Below, one piece after another: positions 8,210 through 17,297 of a DNA stretch of 64,000 bases. Both the position numbers and the translations under genes were made by a program. The stretch is from Gelidibacter sediminis (GTDB lineage Bacteria > Bacteroidota > Bacteroidia > Flavobacteriales > Flavobacteriaceae): the NCBI RefSeq assembly GCF_004364975.1, contig NZ_SOBW01000008.1:742610-806609 (forward strand), given 5' to 3'. Under the pieces are notes generated by a model, which had not been told where the DNA came from, did not search any database, and was given only the letters and a program-made list of their open reading frames with translations. Within the stretch, counting starts at the first letter, position 1, and each line of letters begins with the position of its first letter.

Positions 8210-10111
8210 TTAAATTACTGAATATGTATTTAAATACCATTTCTGAAAGGCATAAAAGCACCATACACGTAAACTGTTATCTTCTTTTCCTGAAATGTGA
8301 TTTTTGACTAATTCACTGATATAATCTTTATTAAAAATGCTTTGAGTTTCTAAAAATTTCTGATCAATGTAGAATTCCAATTCTGGTTTTAAACTACCTT
8401 TTAACCAATCTCCAACCGGCACGCCAAATCCTTGTTTTGATTTTTCTAGAAATTTTTGTGGAAACTTATCTGCAAATGCTTCTTTTAATATGTATTTTTT
8501 ATTCCAACCTTTCAATAAGTATTCTTCTGGTAAAGAATTAGTTAAATTCCATATGTCCTTATTTAGAAATGGTGCTCGACATTCTAATGAATTAAGCATG
8601 CTGGTTCTATCAACCTTTACCAACATATCACCTTCCAAACTAATATTTTTGTCCACCAATCTGAAGTCTGTTAAGGTGTTAGGATTCTCTTGATTATATT
8701 CCGATTTCAATTGAGCAAAAGTATCTACAATTAGATTGTTTTCCTTTAATAGAAGGTTTTTCTCCTGTTCTGTAAAAGCCAAGGAGATAATGTTCCAATA
8801 TTGATTTCCTTCATAATTAAAGGCTTTTAATAACCGATTTAATCGGAAACGCATTCCTCTATTGTCATTTTTAGTATGCAATAATCCTGAAGATAAATTT
8901 AGAACTTGTTTATGTACCATTTGAGGCATAATTGAGGTGTACTTATTGTTCAATTTACCCATATAGTACTTATTGTAACCCCCAAACATTTCGTCCCCAC
9001 CATCTCCAGTTAATGCTACTTTTACATAATCACTTGCATGTTTGGAAACCAAATAGGTAGGTAGGGCAGAAGAATCTGCAAAAGGTTCGTCAAAATTTAA
9101 TAGAATTTCGTCTAGTCTATTTTTAAAATCGTCCTCTTTAACAATGAATTCATGATGATTGCTGTTGATGAGTTTTGCAACAATTTTTGATTTATCTGTT
9201 TCATCATACTCTTGTCTTTCAAAACCAATTGAAAACGTTTCAATTTTTTCACTCGAAATTTCAGCTAGGCAGTGTGAAACAATAGAAGAATCAACTCCTC
9301 CGGATAGAAAAGCACCTAAGGATACATCTGCAATTGATCGGCTTTCTACACTTTTTATGACCTCATCATATACTTCTTTTTTGGCATTATCAAACGAAAT
9401 CTCTCTTTTGTAAATTGGTTCTTGTTTTTGAATTTCATGAATCTTAAAGCTGTCTAAGTTTAAGTCAAAGTCGATATAGTGATTCGAGGATAATTTATGG
9501 ATACCCTCATAAATAGAGTAGGGCGCAGGTATATATGTGAGTCTGAAATAGAGGTTTAAGGCTTCTAGACTAATGTCTGGTTTGCAAGCTAAACAGTTAA
9601 TTACAGATTTGAGTTCAGAACCAAAAATAAAATCTGTTTTTGTTTTAGTGTAATACAGCGGTTTTTCACCAAAAAAATCGCGTGCTATGAAAACTTTATT
9701 CTTAGACTTATCATGTATGCTCAGTGCGAACATGCCATCTAATTCTTTAAATGCAGATGGACCTTTTTGTTCGTAAAGTTTTAGAACCACTTCAGTGTCG
9801 CTGGTGGTTTTAAAATTTACGCCAGAGGCCTCTAGCTGTTGTTTTAATATTTTATAGTTATAGATTTCGCCGTTAAAAACAATACTGATTAGATTGTTTT
9901 CTGTGTACATGGGTTGTTGGCCGGTACTTAAATCTATAATAGATAGTCGACGCATGGCCATAGCAACAGAAACCGAATCAGATGTTGAGATATAAAATCC
10001 ATCCTCATCCGGACCCCGATGGAATATTAACTTATTCATCTTAGTTAAATTCTTTCGTAGATGGCTTTCGTCATTAATGACGGTACTAATTATTCCGTTG
10101 ATTCCACACAT
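8210..10111 (-). CDS. asnB: Asparagine synthetase (glutamine-hydrolysing) homologue, glycan locus copy 1
   Basis: A 633-residue two-domain amidotransferase. The start is fixed by MCGINGI, because Cys2 must be the N-terminal nucleophile of the glutaminase domain. That domain contains RRLSIIDLSTGQQPM and FNGEIYNY. The synthetase domain carries the ATP-pyrophosphatase loop SGGVDSS and TGDGGDEMFGGYNKY. It is an AsnB/WbpS-type protein. In polysaccharide loci such enzymes are thought to amidate sugar carboxylates (uronamides) instead of making asparagine. It lies between two glycosyltransferases with 5-7 base spacing. A second, clearly different copy lies 2.4 kb upstream. Confidence 0.92.
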   Translation of the reverse strand: MCGINGIISTVINDESHLRKNLTKMNKLIFHRGPDEDGFYISTSDSVSVAMAMRRLSIIDLSTGQQPMYTENNLISIVFNGEIYNYKILKQQLEASGVNFKTTSDTEVVLKLYEQKGPSAFKELDGMFALSIHDKSKNKVFIARDFFGEKPLYYTKTKTDFIFGSELKSVINCLACKPDISLEALNLYFRLTYIPAPYSIYEGIHKLSSNHYIDFDLNLDSFKIHEIQKQEPIYKREISFDNAKKEVYDEVIKSVESRSIADVSLGAFLSGGVDSSIVSHCLAEISSEKIETFSIGFERQEYDETDKSKIVAKLINSNHHEFIVKEDDFKNRLDEILLNFDEPFADSSALPTYLVSKHASDYVKVALTGDGGDEMFGGYNKYYMGKLNNKYTSIMPQMVHKQVLNLSSGLLHTKNDNRGMRFRLNRLLKAFNYEGNQYWNIISLAFTEQEKNLLLKENNLIVDTFAQLKSEYNQENPNTLTDFRLVDKNISLEGDMLVKVDRTSMLNSLECRAPFLNKDIWNLTNSLPEEYLLKGWNKKYILKEAFADKFPQKFLEKSKQGFGVPVGDWLKGSLKPELEFYIDQKFLETQSIFNKDYISELVKNHISGKEDNSLRVWCFYAFQKWYLNTYSVI

Positions 10112-10116
10112 TTGAT

Positions 10117-11271
10117 CTAGCCTTCTATAAGTTCTGTTACTTGATTGTAAATAATTTTTAAATCGTTTCGTTTAGCCCGTTCAAAGCCTGCTAGACTATA
10201 TTTCTGTCTTACTACCGGGTGGGCTTTGAGATAGGTCAATGCTTTCGCTAAAGCAATAGTATCATCAACATTTATAAGTATACCATATTTGCATTGTACA
10301 AATTCACCATCTTTGATATTGACGGGCTCATTATCATTTAGTAATTCTAAAGGTCCTGACATACAATTTGTAGCAATTACGGGCAAACCAACGGACATGG
10401 CTTCTAATACAACATTCGGAAACCCTTCCGTTCTAGACGATAGAACAAAGCAATCATTCTTGATTAACGCTTGTCTTACGTGGCTTATCTTTCCTAAAAA
10501 TGTAACTTGTTCTTCAACTTCCAATTCTTTTAAAGATTTGCGTATCTCACTTTCCATTTCACCAACACCTGCATGTTCAAATTGAAAATTATTTTTTTCC
10601 AATAGAGGTAAGGTTTTGATAATCATCATTTGATTTTTAGCATGATATAAGCTACCGACATTAATAAATCTGAAAATTTTAGTGGTTACTATCTCTTCTG
10701 GGAGCTTTCTTAAATTTTCATCCACGCTAATAGGGTTGTAAATTACTGACATTGGCATATTCACGTTAAAATGGTCCTTCAAATCCTTGTTGATATGAAT
10801 TGAATTTGAAAATAGATGATCATTCTTTGAATAAAAATATGGAAACATATAGTTAGCTAAAAGACGAGATGAAATATTTGCTTTGTACATAATAGAAGGA
10901 TAACAACGCTCACTTATAATTGTTCTCAAATCTTTATTCCACATGGCCATAATACCATTAATGATATTTGGCAAGGCTAAAAACGCTAAGGATACATCTA
11001 TTTTTTTCCGTCTGATTAGTCGATGGTATTTAAAAGTAACAGCTAGCGTATCTTTAGCTTTCCTAAATAGCGTATTCTCTCTACTCATAGAAGATGACAA
11101 AATTTCTAATTCTACACCATCAGGAATTTCATAATCTATATAATTATAGAAAAGCACTAAAGTAACGTTATAATCATTAACTAAGTGTTGTAATAACAAA
11201 CTAATAACCCGCTCAGTACCACCTGCACCGTAATCAATGGATAAAATACTAATATTCTTTTTAGTTTTCAT
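10117..11271 (-). CDS. Glycosyltransferase family 4
   Basis: A 384-residue GT-B enzyme. It starts KKNISILSIDYGAGGTERVISLLLQHL, the glycine-rich acceptor-domain loop of GT4 enzymes. The donor domain has RFINVGSLYHAKNQMMII and RTEGFPNVVLEAMSVGLPVIATNCMSGPLELL, which contains an intact EX7E motif. CMSGPLELL is typical of N-acetylgalactosamine transferase-like (PglH/PglJ) members, but donor specificity cannot be read with confidence. It is cytoplasmic or peripheral to the inner membrane. A 126-base gap upstream may hold a secondary promoter; downstream it is 5 bases from asnB copy 1. Confidence 0.9.
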   Translation of the reverse strand: MKTKKNISILSIDYGAGGTERVISLLLQHLVNDYNVTLVLFYNYIDYEIPDGVELEILSSSMSRENTLFRKAKDTLAVTFKYHRLIRRKKIDVSLAFLALPNIINGIMAMWNKDLRTIISERCYPSIMYKANISSRLLANYMFPYFYSKNDHLFSNSIHINKDLKDHFNVNMPMSVIYNPISVDENLRKLPEEIVTTKIFRFINVGSLYHAKNQMMIIKTLPLLEKNNFQFEHAGVGEMESEIRKSLKELEVEEQVTFLGKISHVRQALIKNDCFVLSSRTEGFPNVVLEAMSVGLPVIATNCMSGPLELLNDNEPVNIKDGEFVQCKYGILINVDDTIALAKALTYLKAHPVVRQKYSLAGFERAKRNDLKIIYNQVTELIEG

Positions 11272-11397
11272 TAGTACAGGTTAATTTAAGAATATATAGA
11301 TTATGCGCATTTATTTTATTTTAATTTACACCATTCGTTCAGTGTATATTTTTAATTATACACACGATGGACATTGAGTTAATTTTATATGAATTGT

Positions 11398-12486
11398 TTA
11401 GCTCTGTCCTTGACCTAAACGTGAAAATAAATTTTCATATTTCTCTATAATATCCCATTTATTAAATTTTTTAAATACAGTCTCTCGTACCTGTTTTGGC
11501 AAAAATTCATTCTTTTTATAAAACAAGTTAATATAGTAGATAAACTCTTCTTCGTCAGAAGCGAGGTACCCATTTATGCCATGTTCTATAATTTCGCTAG
11601 TACCACCAGGAGCATGAAATGCTATCACAGGTGTCCCTACCGCACAGCTTTCCAAAACAGCGTTAGGAAATCCTTCAGCATAGGAGCCTTGTAAAAATAC
11701 GTCGTGGGTACTTAAATATTCTGATATTACAGTAGAATAGGGGATGTATGTGACTTGCGATTCTAGTTTTAATGATTTTATCAATTTTGAAATAGTCTCC
11801 AATTCATTTCCTGTACCAATTATGGTGTAATGAAATGGGAATTCTAATTTTGATAAAATCCTTAAGATGCGTTCATGTCCTTTTTCAGCATGTAAACGTC
11901 CAACAGTAATAAAGGATAAAATATTAGATTTTTGGGTCGCATCTTTTAATGTAAACCCGTCTGATATAGGATTATTAATGACGACTAATTTCTTTTTATC
12001 GATTTGATAATACTGTTCCATTTCACTAGCCATGTCTTCCGATTGACAAATGAACACCGTGGTGCGTTTATGCGCCCTGTTCACCATTTGTCTATAAAAC
12101 CACGAGTCTGTTTGATTTTCAACTATATCACTGATACTTTTTATATTGGCTTGTCTGGTAACTAACTTTGTATTGGGTAACAATGATAATATAAAAGCTA
12201 CAGGTATCGTAACATGATCCATGCAGCTCACTACTATTTGCGGTTTGTTTTCTAATAAATACGTAGCGAGTTTAGGGATACTAGATAGAACTCTTGATTT
12301 ATTGAAATAGTCCACCTTGAGTCCTTCTGTATCATAAGCATTGTCTTTTTCAAAGCCAAAAACAACTAGGCTAACCTCAAAGACTTTTTTGTTAAGATTA
12401 GCAGCTACAAAAGACAATACTCTTTCAGCTCCGCCAGCATTTAGAGAAGGAAGAATAAAGATTACACTAGTTTTTTGTGGTTGCAT
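11398..12486 (-). CDS. Glycosyltransferase family 4
   Basis: A 362-residue GT-B enzyme. The N-terminal loop is FILPSLNAGGAERVLSFVA. The donor domain has SFITVGRLHAEKGHERILRIL and GSYAEGFPNAVLESCAVGTPVIAFHAPGGTSEII, which holds the EX7E pair. It adds a sugar to the growing undecaprenyl-linked repeat unit on the inner face of the inner membrane. The start lies one base after the stop of asnB copy 2, so the two are probably co-translated, as in the asnB copy 1 neighbourhood. Donor and acceptor are unknown. Confidence 0.9.
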   Translation of the reverse strand: MQPQKTSVIFILPSLNAGGAERVLSFVAANLNKKVFEVSLVVFGFEKDNAYDTEGLKVDYFNKSRVLSSIPKLATYLLENKPQIVVSCMDHVTIPVAFILSLLPNTKLVTRQANIKSISDIVENQTDSWFYRQMVNRAHKRTTVFICQSEDMASEMEQYYQIDKKKLVVINNPISDGFTLKDATQKSNILSFITVGRLHAEKGHERILRILSKLEFPFHYTIIGTGNELETISKLIKSLKLESQVTYIPYSTVISEYLSTHDVFLQGSYAEGFPNAVLESCAVGTPVIAFHAPGGTSEIIEHGINGYLASDEEEFIYYINLFYKKNEFLPKQVRETVFKKFNKWDIIEKYENLFSRLGQGQS

Positions 12487-12487
12487 T

Positions 12488-14335
12488 TTATTTGATTGGA
12501 ATGTTCTTACAATTTGTATTCAACCACTGTTTAAGCACTAATAAGCTCCATATTAATGGATAACGATCCCATGTACCATCCATATGTTGCTTAATACGAA
12601 ATTTCACCTCTTCAATATCTATACATGGTATGGATTTCAGGCTGTTGTCATCTAACTCAGATAATACATAATCTTTCAAGTCTTCACGGAACCATCTTGA
12701 AAAAGGCATAGTGAAACCTGCTTTTGGCCTGTCGAATATTTCTTTGGGAACGGACTCATAAAGAATGTCCTTCAATATTCGTTTTTGGTTTCCATTATGC
12801 ATTTTGTATTCGGAAGGAAGAGCGCGTGCAAAATCAACTACACGATGATCCATAAGTGGAGCACGTGCTTCGAGTGAATACGCCATAGTAGCGCGATCTA
12901 CCTTTGTGTTGATATCCCAATTTAAGTAGGTTTTTATATCAAAATCAGAAACCCGCTCTAATAAGTTTTTATTGTTGTGAAAAAGGTATTTAAGCTCTTC
13001 TACATCTTTATAATCTATGTCTGTTTTTAAATACGACAAATCAACCCCTGTCATAGCAGCTAAATACGTGTCATCAATAGTTTTGAATTTTAGCGCTTTG
13101 GCAATGACTCTGTGTCTATAATTAGGTGACAATTCAAGAACTTTAGAACCTAATTGCCTCAAAGGCAATGGTAAATAATGAATTCTTTTCCCTTTCATAA
13201 TCCAACTATAGCGATGATATCCAATAAAGCTTTCATCACCACCATCACCGGATAGTGCTACAGTAACTTGCTTACGGGTATGTTTGGCCAATAACATGGA
13301 AGGAATTGCGGATGAATCTGCAAAAGGTTCATCATAGTAATGATTGAAATTTTTAATAAGATCGATGCCCTCATCATAATTACATTCTATGACGTGATGA
13401 TCGGTTTTTAAATGATCAGCAACTTGCTGTGCGTATTTACTTTCATCAAACCCCTTTTCATTAAATTTTACTGAAAACGTCTTTACCTTCTCGGATGTAC
13501 TCTGGGTTGCGATTGCTGAAATTAGAGAAGAATCCACGCCACCAGACAAAAACACACCTACAGAAACATCGGCAAATAAACGTGTTGACACGGCGTCATT
13601 TAATATGTTTTTCAATTCTGTTTTGGCCTCTTCGTAACTGCCACTAAATTGACTCTTGCCCTGATAATCAATATCCCAATAGCAGCGGTCCTTAAATTCA
13701 CCAGTGGCTAATTGAAAGGTAAAAGAATGGCCAGGTAAAAGCTTTTTAACCTCATTAAATATGGTCTTAGGATCAGGAATTGCTCCCCATGCGAGATAGT
13801 GCGCAATGGCTTCCGAAGAAATGGTCAAATCATGATGATGCAATTGAATTGAAGAAATTTGGCTAGCAAATTCAAAATTCTTACCATTGTGATAATAATA
13901 AAATGGTTTCTTACCTAATCGATCTCGCGCTCCAAAAAATAATTGCTTCTTTGTATCAAATATTACAAATGAAAACATGCCATTAAAATGTTCTACACAT
14001 TCTTCGCCATATTCTAAATATGCGGCACACATAACCTCAGTATCACTTGTAGTACGGAATTGATAACCTTTGGTGGATAACGATTCCTTTAGTGTTTTGA
14101 AGTTATATATTTCACCATTAAAAACAATATGAATATGTTCAAAATATGTGAAAGGTTGATCTGACCGTGGGTCTAAATCAATAATAGAAAGTCTATTATG
14201 TCCAAAAATTACAGGGTAATTAGCTGAATAATATTTCCAGCCCATTTTATCTGGACCTCTAAAAGCTGTCCTTTGTAATTTTTCTTTTATTTGGACTTCG
14301 TTATATTGAAGTGTGGTTCCGTATATGCCGCACAT
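12488..14335 (-). CDS. asnB: Asparagine synthetase homologue, glycan locus copy 2
   Basis: The true start is placed at 14335 (MCGIYGTTLQ), because Cys2 must become the N-terminal nucleophile. The open frame extends 35 codons further upstream, but only as an overlap with the polymerase gene. The protein is about 615 residues, with a glutaminase domain (FNGEIYNFKTL, GARDRLGKKPFYYY) and a synthetase domain (FLSGGVDSSLISAIA, LSGDGGDESFIGYHRYSW). It differs throughout from copy 1, so this is not a recent duplication. It lies 10 bases after the polymerase gene and 1 base before a glycosyltransferase. Amidation of a carboxyl sugar in the repeat unit is the likely role; bulk asparagine synthesis is the alternative. 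Confidence 0.9.
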   Translation of the reverse strand: MCGIYGTTLQYNEVQIKEKLQRTAFRGPDKMGWKYYSANYPVIFGHNRLSIIDLDPRSDQPFTYFEHIHIVFNGEIYNFKTLKESLSTKGYQFRTTSDTEVMCAAYLEYGEECVEHFNGMFSFVIFDTKKQLFFGARDRLGKKPFYYYHNGKNFEFASQISSIQLHHHDLTISSEAIAHYLAWGAIPDPKTIFNEVKKLLPGHSFTFQLATGEFKDRCYWDIDYQGKSQFSGSYEEAKTELKNILNDAVSTRLFADVSVGVFLSGGVDSSLISAIATQSTSEKVKTFSVKFNEKGFDESKYAQQVADHLKTDHHVIECNYDEGIDLIKNFNHYYDEPFADSSAIPSMLLAKHTRKQVTVALSGDGGDESFIGYHRYSWIMKGKRIHYLPLPLRQLGSKVLELSPNYRHRVIAKALKFKTIDDTYLAAMTGVDLSYLKTDIDYKDVEELKYLFHNNKNLLERVSDFDIKTYLNWDINTKVDRATMAYSLEARAPLMDHRVVDFARALPSEYKMHNGNQKRILKDILYESVPKEIFDRPKAGFTMPFSRWFREDLKDYVLSELDDNSLKSIPCIDIEEVKFRIKQHMDGTWDRYPLIWSLLVLKQWLNTNCKNIPIK

Positions 14336-14345
14336 AAGATTGATA

Positions 14346-15452
14346 TTATATAGAGGATAGGGGCTGAATGCCACTATTGACGTTATTAGTAATACTCGCG
14401 AAAAGCCACATGGAAGTGAATATGATAACATAATTATCAAAATAATTATGCATAGTCATTAAAATGGCTATTAATACAATGGACAACATTAATTTATGAC
14501 TAGCGATGTGTAAGTATTTAATACTACTTAATAGTAGGTATAGATAGATAGTAACAATTAATAAAAATGGGATGATACCAGATTCTCCCAACACCATTAA
14601 GAATGTATTATGTACACCTTGTTTCCTAGAATCTAAACCACTCATTACTTGATACCCGTTTCCGAGTAATGGACGATCTAAAATCATACTATAATATTGA
14701 GACCACGTATCCATTCTTGAATCTTCTTGTATAATTGCCTGTGCTGTGGAGTTTGTATCTGAGTTAAGTAAATTTTCGAAGGCGTTAAACCTTGTAGTAT
14801 TCAATTGCATAAATGTTGCGAGACTATATGCAATTACAATAGCCCCTAATCCGAAGACAAAATTTAAAGTGTTTTTTCTGTTAGCTAAAATCGAAATAGT
14901 ACTTACCAATAACCATAATATAATGAATGTTCTTGAAAAAGTAGTGATTCCAGCTAAAGTGAAAATAAATTGCCCCAAAATTTGCAAATTTCGTTTAGTG
15001 ATGTCGAAACTTAAGCAGTATCCTATAATGCATATAAACCCAGCGCCATTCGGATTTAGATATAATCCACTATATCGTCCAAAACCATCCTGAAAAAGCA
15101 TCGCATGAATAAGAATGCTGCAAGCTCCTAACATTAACATTACAAAAAACTCATTGATTGTAGTCTTTCTCACAATCTCGCCCCCAGCCAATATTAAAAT
15201 AATATATTTTATTAATTCAGTAATATAATTGAGCGAGTTGTCAACATAACTCAATGCGCTTATAGCAAAATATAATAGACCCAATATTAAAAAAGGTAGT
15301 ATTAATTTATTTTTCGCACTTAAGAAATAGTATAATAGCAGTAAGCCATAGGTGAGAAAACTCAATTTACTGCCAATGGAAACATCGTAAGAAAAAAAAC
15401 TTGGAATCCCCCAGAGCAACATTATCAAAATAAGATATTTTAAAATCTTCAT
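14346..15452 (-). CDS. O-antigen/polysaccharide polymerase or ligase, Wzy-like
   Basis: A 368-residue integral membrane protein with about ten hydrophobic helices. The late extracytoplasmic region has GNGYQVMSGLDSRKQGVHNT and VLGESGIIPFLL, the HN...G..G pattern of the Wzy/WaaL O-antigen ligase family. Such enzymes polymerise lipid-linked repeat units in the periplasm or move the chain to an acceptor. The start overlaps the stop of the upstream GT2 gene by 4 bases (ATGA). Because the same locus encodes a flippase and an export lipoprotein, polymerase is preferred over ligase, but sequence alone does not separate them. Confidence 0.85.
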   Translation of the reverse strand: MKILKYLILIMLLWGIPSFFSYDVSIGSKLSFLTYGLLLLYYFLSAKNKLILPFLILGLLYFAISALSYVDNSLNYITELIKYIILILAGGEIVRKTTINEFFVMLMLGACSILIHAMLFQDGFGRYSGLYLNPNGAGFICIIGYCLSFDITKRNLQILGQFIFTLAGITTFSRTFIILWLLVSTISILANRKNTLNFVFGLGAIVIAYSLATFMQLNTTRFNAFENLLNSDTNSTAQAIIQEDSRMDTWSQYYSMILDRPLLGNGYQVMSGLDSRKQGVHNTFLMVLGESGIIPFLLIVTIYLYLLLSSIKYLHIASHKLMLSIVLIAILMTMHNYFDNYVIIFTSMWLFASITNNVNSGIQPLSSI

Positions 15453-16336
15453 AAAAATTTTTTGACTAATCGAATTGGAGAAACTATTGTAAATATAATG
15501 CTACACGTAAAGGTTTTAATAAACGACAGTTTCAAATTTGGGTCATTAAAGTAAAATTTAGATTTAATATATTCAAATGCAAGAATCCGATAATATTTAT
15601 AGCTTATTATATCAGTCAAACTTCTATTTTCCATTGCATAATATGAACTATAATAGTATCCGATTGCAACTTGCTTCGCTGTTTTAGAAGAATTTATTAA
15701 ACTTCCTTCAGTGACAAAGGCTTTTAGGTAGGCAATGTTAATACATAAAAAATCATAAGTTTCGTTAATTCTATTCCAGGTGTGACTTTCTCCAATGTGA
15801 CAATTATTTTGAGTGTATAAGGGATGTTTCCTTAATACTTCTGTTTTCCAACAATGCCACTTGTCCCCATCGATAGGTTTTTTTAGAGATAATATTCGTT
15901 CTTTAAAATTTGCCTGCCAGAAATCCTTTGGAAATGGATCTCCCTTAACTTTGCCATTTTCATCTTTGACTAATGTCCAAATAGCACCAATATTCCCATT
16001 GGTAAGGTCTATAATATTCCAAAATCGCCTCAAATCTGATAAAGTTTTGTACGAAAAGGAGTCGTCGCTATCTGCAATGATAGTATAATCTTCCATACAT
16101 CGATTTAGACCATAATTAACAGCATATGGTTTACCCTGATTTTTTAATAATTTGTGATATTCTATTTTTATTATATTTTCAGTTATCCAGTTATTTACAA
16201 CTTCTTCAGTACTATCACTACTGCAATCATCTACAATTATCCACGTAAATTGTTTTTCTCTCTGATTTATAAGTGAATCATAAACTCTATTTAGAGTATG
16301 GGCTCTATTATATGTGGGTGTTATTATGTTAAACAT
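15449..16336 (-). CDS. Glycosyltransferase family 2
   Basis: A 295-residue GT-A enzyme. It has the N-terminal nucleotide-binding stretch FNIITPTYNRAHTLNRVYDSL, IIVDDCSSDSTEEVV, and the metal-binding DxD in IIADSDDSFSY near residues 88-95. A hydrophobic C-terminal tail (SIIFTIVSPIRLVKKFL) may hold it at the membrane. It is inverting by family and acts on lipid-linked intermediates. It overlaps the polymerase gene by 4 bases and follows another GT2 gene by 12 bases. Sugar specificity is unknown. Confidence 0.9.
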   Translation of the reverse strand: MFNIITPTYNRAHTLNRVYDSLINQREKQFTWIIVDDCSSDSTEEVVNNWITENIIKIEYHKLLKNQGKPYAVNYGLNRCMEDYTIIADSDDSFSYKTLSDLRRFWNIIDLTNGNIGAIWTLVKDENGKVKGDPFPKDFWQANFKERILSLKKPIDGDKWHCWKTEVLRKHPLYTQNNCHIGESHTWNRINETYDFLCINIAYLKAFVTEGSLINSSKTAKQVAIGYYYSSYYAMENRSLTDIISYKYYRILAFEYIKSKFYFNDPNLKLSFIKTFTCSIIFTIVSPIRLVKKFL

Positions 16337-16348
16337 TTTTTCATAGAA

Positions 16349-17296
16349 TTATAATTGTTTTCTAAAATGCCATAAAGCGACGATAAGCACGCGATATGTT
16401 CTAGAATCGATAACCTTTACATAATCTGATAGTCTATAATCTAGATATATTGAACTTTTTAAAATAAAATAAATGCATTTAAAAAAATAGAGGGGCGTTT
16501 TCAATTTATAATCTTTGTAAAACCAATTTAAATTACAAATGTTGTAAATCACTGTACCTAAGGCATTGTTTTTTATTCCTGATGAAGTTATGGAATTTTC
16601 GACATTTAAATAATATTTTCTCAGATTCACATTTATATATTTTGTGATAAATCCTTCCTTTGCTAGAAGATTCCAAATTAACCCTTCTGGTATTAATCCT
16701 TTTTGAAATAAATCATCATGTAATTGAACACCTTTTAATATACTCGTTTTTGTGAATCCCCATTTTTCACCATTTATTTTATTAATATTATTAGAAATGA
16801 AAGTATTGCTATAAAAAGGGGTTGAAGGAAATTTGTCACCTACCTGATGTCCATATTGATCAATACATAGTCCTGTGACTGCAATGCAGTTTTTTGCAAA
16901 TTGACTATCAATTGAGGCATATTCAGTGGCAAAAATATCAAGAGCGTCATACATACATTCATCATCAGCATCGAATGGAAGAAAATATTCACCTCGAGCG
17001 ACTTGTACAGCTTGCATTAGACAAGACATTTTATGCTTATTCACTGTATTATTTATGTAATTTACAGGAAATGTTGCCGTTTTAATTAATGCAAGTGCTA
17101 CATCGTGCGAATTATCAGTAGAGCCATCGTTAATAAGAATCAATTCGAAATCTCGATAGGTTTGTTTATTTAGAGACCTAAATACTCTATACAAAGTTTT
17201 CTCACTATTGTATAAAGGTGTAAATACTGTAAACTTACATGTAGGACTAAATGGATGAGAGGTTTTATAAATCGGTATCAATTCTTTGAGCTTCAT
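16349..17296 (-). CDS. Glycosyltransferase family 2
   Basis: A 315-residue GT-A enzyme with FTVFTPLYNSEKTLYRVFRSL, LILINDGSTDNSHDVA and the DxD in FLPFDADDECMYDAL. The N-terminus has an extra ~20 residues before the fold begins. The central part differs strongly from the neighbouring GT2, so the two are not a recent duplication. It starts one base after the flippase gene ends. It is a cytoplasmic-face repeat-unit assembly enzyme; donor and acceptor are unknown. Confidence 0.9.
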   Translation of the reverse strand: MKLKELIPIYKTSHPFSPTCKFTVFTPLYNSEKTLYRVFRSLNKQTYRDFELILINDGSTDNSHDVALALIKTATFPVNYINNTVNKHKMSCLMQAVQVARGEYFLPFDADDECMYDALDIFATEYASIDSQFAKNCIAVTGLCIDQYGHQVGDKFPSTPFYSNTFISNNINKINGEKWGFTKTSILKGVQLHDDLFQKGLIPEGLIWNLLAKEGFITKYINVNLRKYYLNVENSITSSGIKNNALGTVIYNICNLNWFYKDYKLKTPLYFFKCIYFILKSSIYLDYRLSDYVKVIDSRTYRVLIVALWHFRKQL

Positions 17297-17297
17297 A

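Noticed and set aside
11342-11363. Hairpin GTGTATA...TATACAC between two GT4 genes
   Set aside because: A 7-bp A/T-rich stem with no following T run on the relevant strand. Too weak to call a terminator.
14336-14440. Upstream extension of asnB copy 2 by 35 codons
   Set aside because: It only overlaps the polymerase gene in another frame. The enzyme needs Met-Cys at the start to expose the nucleophile, which fixes the start at 14335.
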